In this document: positions 8,966 to 18,356 of the stretch, piece by piece | Layout: the number at the start of each line of letters is the position of its first letter | How positions within the stretch are numbered: the first letter of the stretch is position 1 | Assembly: GCA_963798865.1 (NCBI GenBank) | Contig: CAWCVZ010000009.1 | Coordinates: 620,001-684,000, forward strand | Length of the DNA stretch: 64,000 nt | From: RBG-16-34-14 sp963798865 | GTDB taxonomy: Bacteria; Bacteroidota; Ignavibacteria; Ignavibacteriales; Ignavibacteriaceae | Reading direction: 5' to 3' | Made by a program: the position numbers and the translations under genes | The notes under the pieces: model-generated | The model's input: the letters and a program-made list of their open reading frames with translations, nothing else | The model's database searches: none | Told to the model about the DNA's origin: nothing

Positions 8966-9652
8966 ATGCACAGGATAGTTTTCGATATAGAAACATGTTC
9001 CTTTCCGTTCGAATCACTTTCTGAGAGCCAGCAGGAATATTTGCTGCGTTATGCCGAGAAAGAAACCGATGAAAGAATTAAAGAAATCAAAGTAGATGAT
9101 GCAATAAGATTTACCAGCCTTTACCCGTTTACTGCCAAACTTATTTCCATTGGCATTTATGATGTCGAAAAAGAAAAATCGTATGTTTATTATGAAAGTG
9201 AACAGCCCGAAGAATGGACCTCCGAAAAGAATGTTCATTATAAAGGATTGAATGAAGCTGAAATGCTTAATTCTTTCTGGAGGATAATTGAAGTTAGTGA
9301 CCAGGTTATAACTTTTAACGGTAGAAATTTTGATGCTCCTTTTTTAATGCTGCGTTCTGCTCTAAATAAAATTAAACCAAGCAAAAATCTTGTTTCAAAA
9401 AAATTTGATTCGACTTTTCATATTGATTTGCTCGAGCAGTTTACATATTTCGGTTTGACAAGAAAATTTAATCTTGATTTTTACTGCCAGGCATTCGGAA
9501 TCGATTCTCCAAAAACAAAGGGAATTTCCGGAATGGAAGTTAAAACTCTTTATGAAGCTAAAAGAATAAAAGATATAGCGGTTTATTGTGGCGATGATAT
9601 TTATGCAACTTATAAGCTTTATAAAATATGGAATGAGTTTCTTAATATTTAA
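8966..9652 (+). CDS. Predicted 3'-5' exonuclease, RNase H-like (PolB-type)
   Basis: A 228-residue DEDD-superfamily exonuclease-like protein. Exo I is IVFDIETCSFPFESL at the N-terminus (Asp and Glu metal ligands). Exo II is VITFNGRNFDAPFL (Asn-Gly-x-x-Phe-Asp) in the middle, and Exo III lies near YCGDDIYATYKLY. This pattern matches the stand-alone PolB-like exonuclease family found in Bacteroidota and relatives. The substrate is unknown. GGGGG precedes the start with a gap of four to five bases. No neighbouring DNA repair gene supports a pathway. Confidence 0.85.
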   Translation: MHRIVFDIETCSFPFESLSESQQEYLLRYAEKETDERIKEIKVDDAIRFTSLYPFTAKLISIGIYDVEKEKSYVYYESEQPEEWTSEKNVHYKGLNEAEMLNSFWRIIEVSDQVITFNGRNFDAPFLMLRSALNKIKPSKNLVSKKFDSTFHIDLLEQFTYFGLTRKFNLDFYCQAFGIDSPKTKGISGMEVKTLYEAKRIKDIAVYCGDDIYATYKLYKIWNEFLNI

Positions 9653-9867
9653 TGATCGGTTTGACCCCCTTTCAATAATAACATTTGCCAACACAAAATA
9701 TTTTGTAATTATGTAATAAGTTGAATCAAACTCTCATTATTAGAATCTCCAACCAATAAAAATCCTTTCCTTTCAAAACATAAATTTTAATTATCTGCTG
9801 GCACAGTTTTAGGCAATTATCTTATGAGGCAATATTCCAATCTTATTAAAAGGAACTAAAATTATTT

Positions 9868-11472
9868 ATGGCAACAGCTATAGAGCAGTTTGTAACAGGT
9901 ATTGAAATTAAGGGAAAAATAACTCCGGAGGTTAAAGAAATTCTAACACCTGATGCCATTCAGTTCATATCTAAACTTCATCAACTATTTAATCAAAGAC
10001 GGATCGAATTATTAGAGAGCAGAGAAAAAAGACAACGGGAAATTGATTCCGGTATTATGCCGAACTTTCTTGAAGAAACAAGAAATATAAGAGAAGGCGG
10101 CTGGACAGTTGCACCAGTTCCGGAGGATTTACTTGACAGGCGTGTTGAAATTACCGGGCCGGTTGGACGCAAAATGATTATCAATGCTCTTAATTCCGGT
10201 GCAAATGTTTTTATGGCTGATTTTGAAGATTCAAATTCACCAACCTGGAAAAATGTAATTGAAGGACAGGTTAATCTTAAAGATGCAGTTGAAGGAACAA
10301 TATCATATATAAGTTCTGAATCCGGGAAATTTTATAAACTTAATGAAAGAACAGCAGTTCTTATGGTAAGACCAAGAGGCTGGCATCTTGAAGAAAAAAA
10401 TTTCCTAATAGAAGAACAACCTGTGTCGGCTTCGTTATTTGATTTTGGACTTTTCTTTTTTCACAATGCGCAAAACTTAATTGACAAGGGAACTGCTCCA
10501 TATTTTTATCTTCCGAAAATGGAAAGTCATCTTGAAGCAAGATTATGGAATGATGTTTTTGTTTTTGCTCAACAGGAACTTGGAGTTCCAAATGGAACAA
10601 TTAAAGCAACAGTTTTGATTGAAACAATTCTTGCAGCTTTTGAAATGGATGAAATACTTTATGAATTAAAAGATCATTCAGCTGGGTTGAATTGCGGAAG
10701 ATGGGATTACATTTTCAGTTTCATTAAGAAATTTAAAAATCATCCAATGTTTATTCTGCCAGATCGTTCACAGGTTACAATGACTTCTCACTGTATGCAT
10801 TCATATTCTTTACTTCTTATAAAAACTTGCCATAAAAGGAATGCACATGCAATGGGCGGTATGGCAGCACAAATTCCAATTAAAGATAATCCTGAAGCGA
10901 ATGCAGCTGCTATGGAGAAGGTAAAACTTGATAAGGAAAGAGAAGCAAAAGACGGTCATGATGGTACTTGGGTAGCCCATCCCGGATTAGTTTCAGTGGC
11001 AAAAGAAATTTTTAATACATTTATGCCGGAGCCAAACCAAATAAATAATAAAAGAGAAGACGTTAATGTTTCAGCAGAAGATCTTCTTTCACTCCCGGTA
11101 GGAACCATAACACTTGAAGGGTTAAAAAATAATATTGATGTGGGAATTCAATATATAGAAGCCTGGTTAAGAGGTAATGGATGTGTTCCTATTTATAACC
11201 TTATGGAAGATGCTGCAACTGCAGAAATCTCAAGAACACAAGTTTGGCAATGGCTAAATAATTACAATAGTGCACTTGAAGATGGATCAAAAATAAGTGA
11301 AGAGCTTTATTCATCTTTACTGGCAGAGCAAACGGAAAAAATCCGTGATACAGTTGGTGAAGATAAATTTAATAAGGGTTCATACAGACTTGCAGCGGAA
11401 ATTTTTGATTCACTTGTTAGAGATAAGAATTTTACTGATTTCCTTACACTTAAAGCGTATAAATATATCTGA
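9868..11472 (+). CDS. aceB: Malate synthase A
   Basis: Malate synthase condenses glyoxylate with acetyl-CoA to give malate, the second step of the glyoxylate shunt. The 534-residue length and motifs such as VFMADFEDSNSPTWKN (metal-binding), MVRPRGWHLEEKN and the C-terminal catalytic region with NYNSALEDG identify the A isoform. The gene is followed 63 bases later by isocitrate lyase, its pathway partner. The 215-base upstream gap contains TGGCACAGTTTTAGGC, which looks like a sigma-54 site but has the wrong spacing by one base. AAAAGGAACT precedes the ATG. Confidence 0.97.
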   Translation: MATAIEQFVTGIEIKGKITPEVKEILTPDAIQFISKLHQLFNQRRIELLESREKRQREIDSGIMPNFLEETRNIREGGWTVAPVPEDLLDRRVEITGPVGRKMIINALNSGANVFMADFEDSNSPTWKNVIEGQVNLKDAVEGTISYISSESGKFYKLNERTAVLMVRPRGWHLEEKNFLIEEQPVSASLFDFGLFFFHNAQNLIDKGTAPYFYLPKMESHLEARLWNDVFVFAQQELGVPNGTIKATVLIETILAAFEMDEILYELKDHSAGLNCGRWDYIFSFIKKFKNHPMFILPDRSQVTMTSHCMHSYSLLLIKTCHKRNAHAMGGMAAQIPIKDNPEANAAAMEKVKLDKEREAKDGHDGTWVAHPGLVSVAKEIFNTFMPEPNQINNKREDVNVSAEDLLSLPVGTITLEGLKNNIDVGIQYIEAWLRGNGCVPIYNLMEDAATAEISRTQVWQWLNNYNSALEDGSKISEELYSSLLAEQTEKIRDTVGEDKFNKGSYRLAAEIFDSLVRDKNFTDFLTLKAYKYI

Positions 11473-11535
11473 AAAATTGCAGGATCCGTTTTAAAAAAAA
11501 TCAACAAAAATTAATAAAAAAATCAGAGGGCTGTT

Positions 11536-12813
11536 ATGAAATCAAGAGATGATCTAGTAAAAGACCTGCATAATTCCTGGCTGATAAACTCCAGGTGGAA
11601 AGGAATTTATCGTCCATATTCTGCTGAAGATGTAATTAAGCTCAGGGGATCAATAAAAGTTGAGTACACTCTTGCAAAACGCGGCGCTCTGAAATTATGG
11701 AATCTTTTAAATAAGGAAAATGTTGTTTGCGGTCTCGGTGCTTTGACAGGAAACCAGGCAATTGAAGAAGTACAGGTTGGATTAAAATCAATTTATTGCA
11801 GCGGATGGCAGGTTGCAGGTGATAATAATACTTCCGGTGAAATGTATCCTGACCAAAGTCTTTATCCCGTTGATAGTGTGCCTAATCTTGTTAAAAGAAT
11901 TAATAGCGCTTTAATGCGAACAGACCAGATTTATTGGAGTGATAATAAAAATGGAATTGATTGGGTAGTTCCTATCGTTGCAGATGCAGAAGCAGGATTT
12001 GGTGGGAATTTAAATGCTTACGAGTTAATGAAATCTATGATCGAAGCCGGCGCTTCAGGTGTTCATTTTGAAGATCAGCTTTCTGCTGCCAAAAAGTGCG
12101 GTCATCTTGGAGGAAAAGTTTTAGTACCTACACAGGAAGCAATTAATAAACTTGTTGCTGCACGTCTTGCAGCAGATGTTCTTGATGTTCCCACGATACT
12201 TATAGCAAGAACAGATGCTGACTCTGCAGGTTTAATTACAAGCGATGTTGATCCGCGAGACAGAAAATTTTTTACTGGTGGAAGGACTGATGAGGGCTTC
12301 TTTACTGTAAAAGCAAACATAGACCAGGCGATTGACAGAGGTTTATCTTATTCTCCTTATGCAGATCTTATCTGGTGTGAGACTTCAACTCCGGATTTTG
12401 ATGAAGCAAAAGAATTCGCAGAAGCAATTCATGAAAAATTTCCTGGAAAACTTCTTGCATATAACTGCTCTCCATCTTTTAATTGGAAGAAAAAACTTGA
12501 TGATAAAGAAATGCTTACTTTCCGGGAGAAGCTTGCAGAAATGGGTTATAAATATCAGTTTATTACGCTTGCAGGATGGCATGCATTAAATTTAAGTATG
12601 TTTAAGCTTTCCCAGGGATATATGAAAGAAGGAATGCTTGCATATTCAAAATTCCAGCAGAAAGAATTTGCTGCAGAAACCGATGGGTACCGGGCAGTAA
12701 AACACCAATCGTTTGTAGGAGTTGGCTATTACGATTTAGTACAAAAAATTATTATGCAGGGAAATGCTTCAACTGCTGCATTGGATCAATCAACAGAAGC
12801 AGCACAATTTTAA
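11536..12813 (+). CDS. aceA: Isocitrate lyase
   Basis: Cleaves isocitrate into succinate and glyoxylate, the entry to the glyoxylate shunt. The active-site signature KKCGHLGGKVLVPTQEA is near residue 190 and contains the catalytic Cys. VPIVADAEAGFGG supplies metal ligands, and LLAYNCSPSFNWKKKL the substrate-binding Asn and Ser. At 425 residues it is of the bacterial length. GAGGG precedes the ATG. It is in an apparent operon with aceB, and a hairpin followed by a T-run lies downstream. Confidence 0.97.
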   Translation: MKSRDDLVKDLHNSWLINSRWKGIYRPYSAEDVIKLRGSIKVEYTLAKRGALKLWNLLNKENVVCGLGALTGNQAIEEVQVGLKSIYCSGWQVAGDNNTSGEMYPDQSLYPVDSVPNLVKRINSALMRTDQIYWSDNKNGIDWVVPIVADAEAGFGGNLNAYELMKSMIEAGASGVHFEDQLSAAKKCGHLGGKVLVPTQEAINKLVAARLAADVLDVPTILIARTDADSAGLITSDVDPRDRKFFTGGRTDEGFFTVKANIDQAIDRGLSYSPYADLIWCETSTPDFDEAKEFAEAIHEKFPGKLLAYNCSPSFNWKKKLDDKEMLTFREKLAEMGYKYQFITLAGWHALNLSMFKLSQGYMKEGMLAYSKFQQKEFAAETDGYRAVKHQSFVGVGYYDLVQKIIMQGNASTAALDQSTEAAQF

Positions 12814-12829
12814 TAATAGAGTCCCATTC

Positions 12830-12889
12830 GCTCTTAATCCTTATTGTCTTAGGGTTATGGTACGGCAGGATTAAGAGCACGATTTTTTT
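12830..12889 (+). terminator. Putative Rho-independent terminator after aceA
   Basis: GCTCTTAATCC at 12830-12840 is the exact inverted complement of GGATTAAGAGC at 12868-12878, an 11-bp stem. The loop is rather long (27 bases). A run of seven T follows at 12883-12889. It ends the aceB-aceA unit. The long loop keeps confidence moderate. Confidence 0.55.
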
Positions 12890-12909
12890 AATTTGAGTTG
12901 GGCAAAAAA

Positions 12910-13010
12910 GTATCGGGTTAAAATCAGGGCAGCGAGAGGGCAACTCCTGTTTTGATAAGATAAACTTTTCGTTTTTAAGTCTCCTTTCTAAAAAGTTTAT
13001 CACCCGGTAC
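12910..13010. repeat. Nested inverted repeat in the aceA-purL gap
   Basis: The 319-base gap between aceA and purL holds the terminator above and this second structured stretch. GATAAACTTTT (12959-12969) pairs exactly with AAAAGTTTATC (12991-13001), and GTATCGGGT (12910-12918) pairs imperfectly with ACCCGGTAC (13002-13010). I do not recognise a riboswitch or known RNA family. It may be a dispersed repeat unit. The remaining bases to purL are AT-rich with no visible gene. Confidence 0.4.
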
Positions 13011-13132
13011 GCCTTTTTTACACACCAATCTTCTCTTCTCTCACTAAAATATAATCATTATATTTATGCATTACCTTTAAAAAATTTAATTGATAATCAT
13101 AAAATCAATAATAGTTTTACTTTCAAGAAATA

Positions 13133-15373
13133 ATGCAGGAAATTTTAACAAAACAGGAACCAGGCGTAACTTTAAATTTAGCTCTCGATCATGGTTTAAC
13201 CAAAGATGAGTTTGAAAGAATAAAAAAAATACTGGGCAGAATTCCTACATTCACTGAGCTTGGAATTTTCAGTGTTATGTGGAGTGAACATTGCAGCTAT
13301 AAAAATTCAATTGCTTTGTTGAAAACTTTACCAAGAAGCGGCGGAAAACTTTTGGTTGGTGCCGGTGAGGAAAATGCAGGGCTTATTGATATAGGAGACG
13401 GACTTGCAGTTGCATTTAAAATTGAAAGTCATAATCATCCTTCAGCTGTTGAACCTTACCAGGGCGCGGCAACCGGTGTTGGCGGAATAATGAGAGATAT
13501 TTTTACAATGGGTGCACGACCAATTGCTTCTCTTAACTCATTACGTTTTGGTTCACTTTCAAATGCAAGAACACGGTATCTTTTTGAAGGTGTTGTAAAA
13601 GGAATAGGCGATTACGGAAACAGCTTTGGTGTTCCTACAGTTGCCGGGGAAGTATATTTTGATGAATCCTATCAGGATAATCCGCTTGTGAATGCAATGT
13701 CAGTTGGCATTGTTAAAAAAGAAAATGTTGCGAGTGCAATAGCAAAAGGTGCAGGAAATAAAGTTATGATTGTGGGTTCTTCAACCGGCAGAGATGGAAT
13801 TCATGGTGCTACTTTTGCCTCTGAAGAAATTTCTGAAAAATCAGAATCTAAAAGACCCTCTGTTCAGGTGGGAGATCCTTTTACAGAAAAATTATTGCTT
13901 GAAGCTTCTCTTGAAATAATTAAAAATGGATGGTTAATTGGAATTCAGGATATGGGGGCGGCAGGAATTGCATGCTCTACAAGTGAAATGAGTGCAAAAG
14001 GTGAATCGGGAATGAGCATTGACCTGGATAAAGTTCCGTTAAGAGAAGAGCACATGTCTGCTTATGAAATTATGCTTTCTGAAAGCCAGGAAAGAATGTT
14101 ATGTGTTGTAAAAGAAGGTTGTGAAAATAAAGTTAAGGAAGTTTTTGAAAAATGGGATCTTCATTGTGAAATTGTTGGTGAAGTCAGTGATGACCAATTG
14201 CTTAAAATTTTCCATGATGGTGAACTTAAAGCAGAGATTCCTCCTTTTGAATTAGTCCTTGGCGGCGGGGCTCCTGTTTACAACCGAGAAACTAAAGAAC
14301 CATGGTATTTAAAAACAACCAGAGCTTTTAATTTTTCCTCTCTTCCGGAAACTGAAAATATTGCTGAAGCATTTGATAAGATTTTTTCTTCTCCGAACAT
14401 TGCCTCTAAGAAATGGGTTTATGAACAGTATGATTCTATGGTAAGAACAAATACTATTGTAGGACCGGGGTGCGATGCGGCAGTTGTTTACATTAAAGAT
14501 ACTGATAAAGCTTTAGTAATGAAGACAGATTGTAATGGAAGATATGTTTATCTAAATCCCAAAGAAGGAACAAAAATTGCAGTTGCTGAAGCTGCAAGAA
14601 ATATTGTTTGTTCTGGCGGGGTTCCACTTGGAATTACAAATTGCCTTAATTTTGGTAATCCATACAAACCTGAAATTTACTGGCAGTTCTGCAAGGCAAT
14701 TGAGGGAATGGGTGAAGCCTGTAGATTTTTTGATACTCCGGTTACGGGAGGCAATGTAAGTTTTTATAATGAATCACCAAACACTGCGGTTTATCCTACC
14801 CCTACAATAGGAATGGTGGGATTAATCGAAGGGCTTGATAAAATAACCACATCATATTTTAAAAAAGATGGTGACCTGATTTATCTCCTTGGAGAAGATT
14901 TTGAAGAATTGGGAGGCTCTGAATTTTTAAAAGTGATTCATAATAAAGTTGCAGGAGATTGTCCTAACCTAAATCTTGAAACAGAAAAGAAACTGCAAAT
15001 TTGTTTATTAGGATTAATAGAAAAAAAATTAATAAATTCAGCTCACGATATTTCTGAGGGTGGAATAATTTGTGCTCTTGCCGAATGCTGTATAATTAAT
15101 GAAGAAAACCCTGTTGGAGCTAAAGTAACGGTTCCGGTAAAAAGCAGGGAAGATTTTTCACTTTTTTCAGAAAGCCAATCAAGAATAATTGTTTCAATTG
15201 ATGCTCAAAAAAAAGATGAGCTTGAAAACTTTCTTAAAAAACAAAACCAGTTTTTTGTCTTGTTAGGAAAGGCTGGTGGAAAGAAATTATCAGTAAATGG
15301 AAAGGTTAACATCTCATTTAATAAGTTAATTGAACTTTATTATAATACTATTCCAAGTATTATGAATGTTTAA
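13133..15373 (+). CDS. purL: Phosphoribosylformylglycinamidine synthase subunit PurL (small type)
   Basis: PurL catalyses the ATP-dependent amidation of FGAR to FGAM in purine synthesis. The 746-residue length marks the small form that works with separate PurQ and PurS, neither of which is in this window. The opening LTKDEFERIKKILGR, SVMWSEHCSYKNS with the catalytic His, SHNHPSAVEPYQGAATG for ATP and metal binding, and the second half repeat with GPGCDAAVV all match. The stop overlaps the start of the next gene by eight bases, in a different frame. Confidence 0.97.
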   Translation: MQEILTKQEPGVTLNLALDHGLTKDEFERIKKILGRIPTFTELGIFSVMWSEHCSYKNSIALLKTLPRSGGKLLVGAGEENAGLIDIGDGLAVAFKIESHNHPSAVEPYQGAATGVGGIMRDIFTMGARPIASLNSLRFGSLSNARTRYLFEGVVKGIGDYGNSFGVPTVAGEVYFDESYQDNPLVNAMSVGIVKKENVASAIAKGAGNKVMIVGSSTGRDGIHGATFASEEISEKSESKRPSVQVGDPFTEKLLLEASLEIIKNGWLIGIQDMGAAGIACSTSEMSAKGESGMSIDLDKVPLREEHMSAYEIMLSESQERMLCVVKEGCENKVKEVFEKWDLHCEIVGEVSDDQLLKIFHDGELKAEIPPFELVLGGGAPVYNRETKEPWYLKTTRAFNFSSLPETENIAEAFDKIFSSPNIASKKWVYEQYDSMVRTNTIVGPGCDAAVVYIKDTDKALVMKTDCNGRYVYLNPKEGTKIAVAEAARNIVCSGGVPLGITNCLNFGNPYKPEIYWQFCKAIEGMGEACRFFDTPVTGGNVSFYNESPNTAVYPTPTIGMVGLIEGLDKITTSYFKKDGDLIYLLGEDFEELGGSEFLKVIHNKVAGDCPNLNLETEKKLQICLLGLIEKKLINSAHDISEGGIICALAECCIINEENPVGAKVTVPVKSREDFSLFSESQSRIIVSIDAQKKDELENFLKKQNQFFVLLGKAGGKKLSVNGKVNISFNKLIELYYNTIPSIMNV

Positions 15374-16325
15374 GCTGAAAGAAAAAATAAAAACCTGGAA
15401 GCTTTATAAATCTTTCAGGAAAATCAGGTTTACTCTCCATCTTATTCCATCCTTTAAAAAAATAAAAGAATTTTCAAAACATTATTTTGGCGGAATTTAC
15501 AACCGTGTTGATTCGCACCATGTTTTTTTGCTTGCTGGCGGTTTAGCTTTTTCGCTTTTTGTCTGTATAGTTCCATTCGTATTAATAATTTTTTCTGTTC
15601 TCGGAAATTTTCTTGATTCCGAAGCAGTACAATTCCAGATAAGTACATTGATTGATACAATAATTCCGTATGGATTGTATTCGGATTTTGTTAAAACAAT
15701 TATATTTAAAAGAATTGAAGAATTTGTTGAATACAAAACCATAGCAGGAATAGTCGGAGGATTAGGATTACTTTTTGCAGCCAGTGGTCTTTTCAGCAGC
15801 ATGCGTACAATTCTTAATAAAGTATATGGAGTTGAAACGGATGTAAATGTAATTATCGGAAAACTAAGAGACTTTGCTTTGGTGCTTATGGTATTATTAA
15901 TATTTTTTGCAACCACTATCTCAATGCCTTTTATCAACTTTATTTTTGAGTTTGCAAATACATTTGAATTCCTTGGTGCATTACGGTCAGGAATTTTTGA
16001 GCATATTCTTCTATCGCTAATATCTTTATTATTAATTTATATTGTATTTGCCATTCTTTATCTTGCTGTTCCTGTAAAAAAAATTGGAAAGAAAACGGTT
16101 TTCATAAGTGCTTTCTGGGCAGCAATTTTTTGGGAAGCAGCTAAACAAGTGTTTGGTTTTTACTTAGCAAACTATGCAGCCTATGGTAAGATATATGGCG
16201 CGTATGCTTTAATTGTGGTTGTTGCATTTTGGATTTACTATTCATCGGTTGTTTTTATTGTTGGGGCTGAGGTCGGCAGGTTATATTATGAAAGGAACTA
16301 CTTAACAAATAATACAGTAACATAA
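15366..16325 (+). CDS. YihY/BrkB family membrane protein
   Basis: A 319-residue inner membrane protein of the YihY (virulence factor BrkB) family, with about six hydrophobic segments between residues 50 and 310. Family features are HHVFLLAGGLAFSLFVCIVPF near the N-terminus, the central SGLFSSMRTILNKVYGVE, and the C-terminal YGAYALIVVVAFWIYYSSVVFIVGAEV. The family was once confused with RNase BN; its true role is not settled. The 5' end overlaps purL by eight bases. Confidence 0.9.
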   Translation: MFKLKEKIKTWKLYKSFRKIRFTLHLIPSFKKIKEFSKHYFGGIYNRVDSHHVFLLAGGLAFSLFVCIVPFVLIIFSVLGNFLDSEAVQFQISTLIDTIIPYGLYSDFVKTIIFKRIEEFVEYKTIAGIVGGLGLLFAASGLFSSMRTILNKVYGVETDVNVIIGKLRDFALVLMVLLIFFATTISMPFINFIFEFANTFEFLGALRSGIFEHILLSLISLLLIYIVFAILYLAVPVKKIGKKTVFISAFWAAIFWEAAKQVFGFYLANYAAYGKIYGAYALIVVVAFWIYYSSVVFIVGAEVGRLYYERNYLTNNTVT

Positions 16326-16433
16326 AGCAGCTTCTCAGTTGTAAGAATAGTTGATTTTGGTTCTTGGAATTGAGAGATTTTTTTATTTATTAAATCAAAA
16401 AACCATTAAAATAGTAGAAGGTACTTAGTTGAA

Positions 16434-16450
16434 GTGGCATAGGCTTTGTC
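16434..16450 (+). promoter_or_regulatory. Putative sigma-54 (-24/-12) promoter for pckG
   Basis: The stretch reads GTGGCATAGGCTTTGTC. It has the GG at -24 and TTG at -12 with the correct 16-base layout (consensus TGGCAC-N5-TTGC), though the final C is T. The same 13-mer GGCATAGGCTTTG recurs at 39450-39462 before the cytochrome cluster. The pckG start is about 60 bases downstream. An NtrC-type activator is encoded at 36096-37451. Confidence 0.5.
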
Positions 16451-16508
16451 AAAAATTAAATGCTGAAATTTAATTTCGGAAATTCCAGCCATAATTAAAG
16501 GAAAAATA

Positions 16509-18342
16509 ATGAAGCATCCTGCATACATAAAAAATCATAATCTTATTAAGTGGGTTAATGATTGTGTTGCACTTTGCAAACCGGCTGAAGTTCATTGGTG
16601 CGATGGCAGTGAAAAAGAATACGATACCCTATGTAATAAACTTGTTAAATCCGGAACTTTTATTAAGCTCAATCCAAAAAAAAGACCTAATAGTTATGCT
16701 GCATTTTCAGATCCATCCGATGTAGCAAGAGTTGAAGACAGAACTTTTATTTGCAGCCTGAGAAAACAGGATGCAGGACCAACTAACAATTGGGTTCCCC
16801 CGGTCGAAATGAAATCCACACTTAATAATTTATTTGACAGCTGTATGGAAGGTAGAACTATGTATGTTATACCTTTTAGTATGGGACCGCTTGGTTCTTC
16901 TATATCTCATATTGGAGTTGAAATTACGGATTCGCCTTATGTAGTTGTTAATATGAAGATTATGACACGTATGGGAAAAAAAGTTCTTGATGTTTTAGGT
17001 AATAGAGATTTTGTTCATTGTCTTCATTCTGTTGGAATGCCTTTAAAACGAAATAAGAAAGATGTTCCCTGGCCATGCAATAAGGACAGTAAATATATAG
17101 TTCATTTCCCTGAAGAAAGATTAATAATGTCTTTCGGCAGCGGCTATGGAGGAAATGCTCTTCTCGGTAAAAAATGTTTTGCTTTAAGAATAGCTTCCAA
17201 TATGGCAAGAGATGAAGGATGGCTTGCAGAACATATGCTTATACTTGGAGTCGAATCACCGCAAAAAGAAAAAACATATATAGCAGCAGCATTTCCAAGT
17301 GCCTGTGGTAAAACTAATTTTGCAATGTTAATTCCTCCCAAAGCATTTAAAGGATGGAAAGTAACAACAATTGGTGATGATATTGCGTGGATAAAAGAAG
17401 CTGAGGATGGAAGGCTTTATGCTATTAATCCCGAAGCAGGAATATTTGGTGTTGCCCCCGGTACTTCTGAAAAATCAAACCCTAATGCAATGTTAACGAT
17501 TAGAGAAAATGCTATTTTTACTAATGTAGCAATTACAAAAGAAGGAGACGTTTGGTGGGAAGGAATGACAAAAGTTCCACCGCGTGGTCTCACAGATTGG
17601 CAAAAAAGATCCTGGTCTCCGGATAGCGGACGACCGGCTGCACATCCAAATGCACGCTTTACTGCACCGTTAAAACAATGCCCCAGTGTAGATTCTGAAC
17701 TTGATAATCCCAATGGTGTACCAATAAGCGCATTTGTTTTCGGCGGAAGAAGAAGCAAAACAGTTCCACTGGTTTATCAATCCTTCAGTTGGAATTTTGG
17801 AGTTTACCTTGCTGCTACAATGGGATCTGAAACTACTGCTGCAGCAACCGGCGTTGTGGGAAAAGTAAGGCGGGACCCTTTTGCAATGCTTCCTTTCTGC
17901 GGTTATCACATGGCAGATTATTTTAATCACTGGCTTCAGTTTGGAAGAGATTTGAAATAATCCGCCAAGAATTTTTGCTGTTAACTGGTTCAGGAAAGAT
18001 GAAGAGGGAAAATTTATATGGCCGGGGTTTGGAGAAAATATGAGAGTTCTGAAGTGGATTGTTGACAGAGTCAGGGGCAGAGCTTATTCTGTTGAAAGCC
18101 CGTTAGGATGGATGCCGAGATATGAAGATTTAAACTGGGAAGGTCTTGAAGATTTCTCTCCTCAGCTTTTCGATAAAGTGATGTCAATAGACAGGGAAGC
18201 GTGGAAAGAAGAGGTGCTGTCTCATGAAGAATTATTTGCAAAGTTATATGATAAACTTCCAAAAGAATTTTTCTTTATGAGAGAATTAATTTTATCAAGT
18301 TTATGGAGATCGGCTGAACATTGGCATTTCGGCCGTGATTAA
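16509..18342 (+). CDS. pckG: Phosphoenolpyruvate carboxykinase (GTP), frameshifted
   Basis: GTP-dependent PEPCK interconverts oxaloacetate and phosphoenolpyruvate and is the gluconeogenic exit for carbon from the glyoxylate shunt. The first part, 16509-17960, contains the P-loop FPSACGKTNFAML, the metal-binding TIGDDIAWIKEAEDGRLYAINPEAGIFGVAPGTS and the GRRSKTVPLVYQSF segment. It ends at a TAA directly after GRDLK. The next frame (+1) continues at 17959 with NPPRIFAVNWFRKDEEGKF and on to a normal C-terminus at 18342. Both parts together give the usual ~610 residues, so a single +1 shift at 17957-17959 (one extra base or two missing) explains the break. No internal start before the second half is needed. 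Whether the shift is real, programmed or an assembly error cannot be told here. Confidence 0.9.
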
Positions 18343-18356
18343 AAAGGAAAATAAAA

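Noticed and set aside
9805..9825. TGGCACAGTTTTAGGCA before aceB as a sigma-54 promoter
   Set aside because: The GG and GC are one base too far apart for the fixed spacing of sigma-54 promoters.
12814..13132. Riboswitch before purL
   Set aside because: Structured inverted repeats are present but none of the purine or other riboswitch cores I know can be recognised.
17417..17758. Long minus-strand frame opposite pckG
   Set aside because: Shadow of the conserved PEPCK coding sequence with no features of its own.
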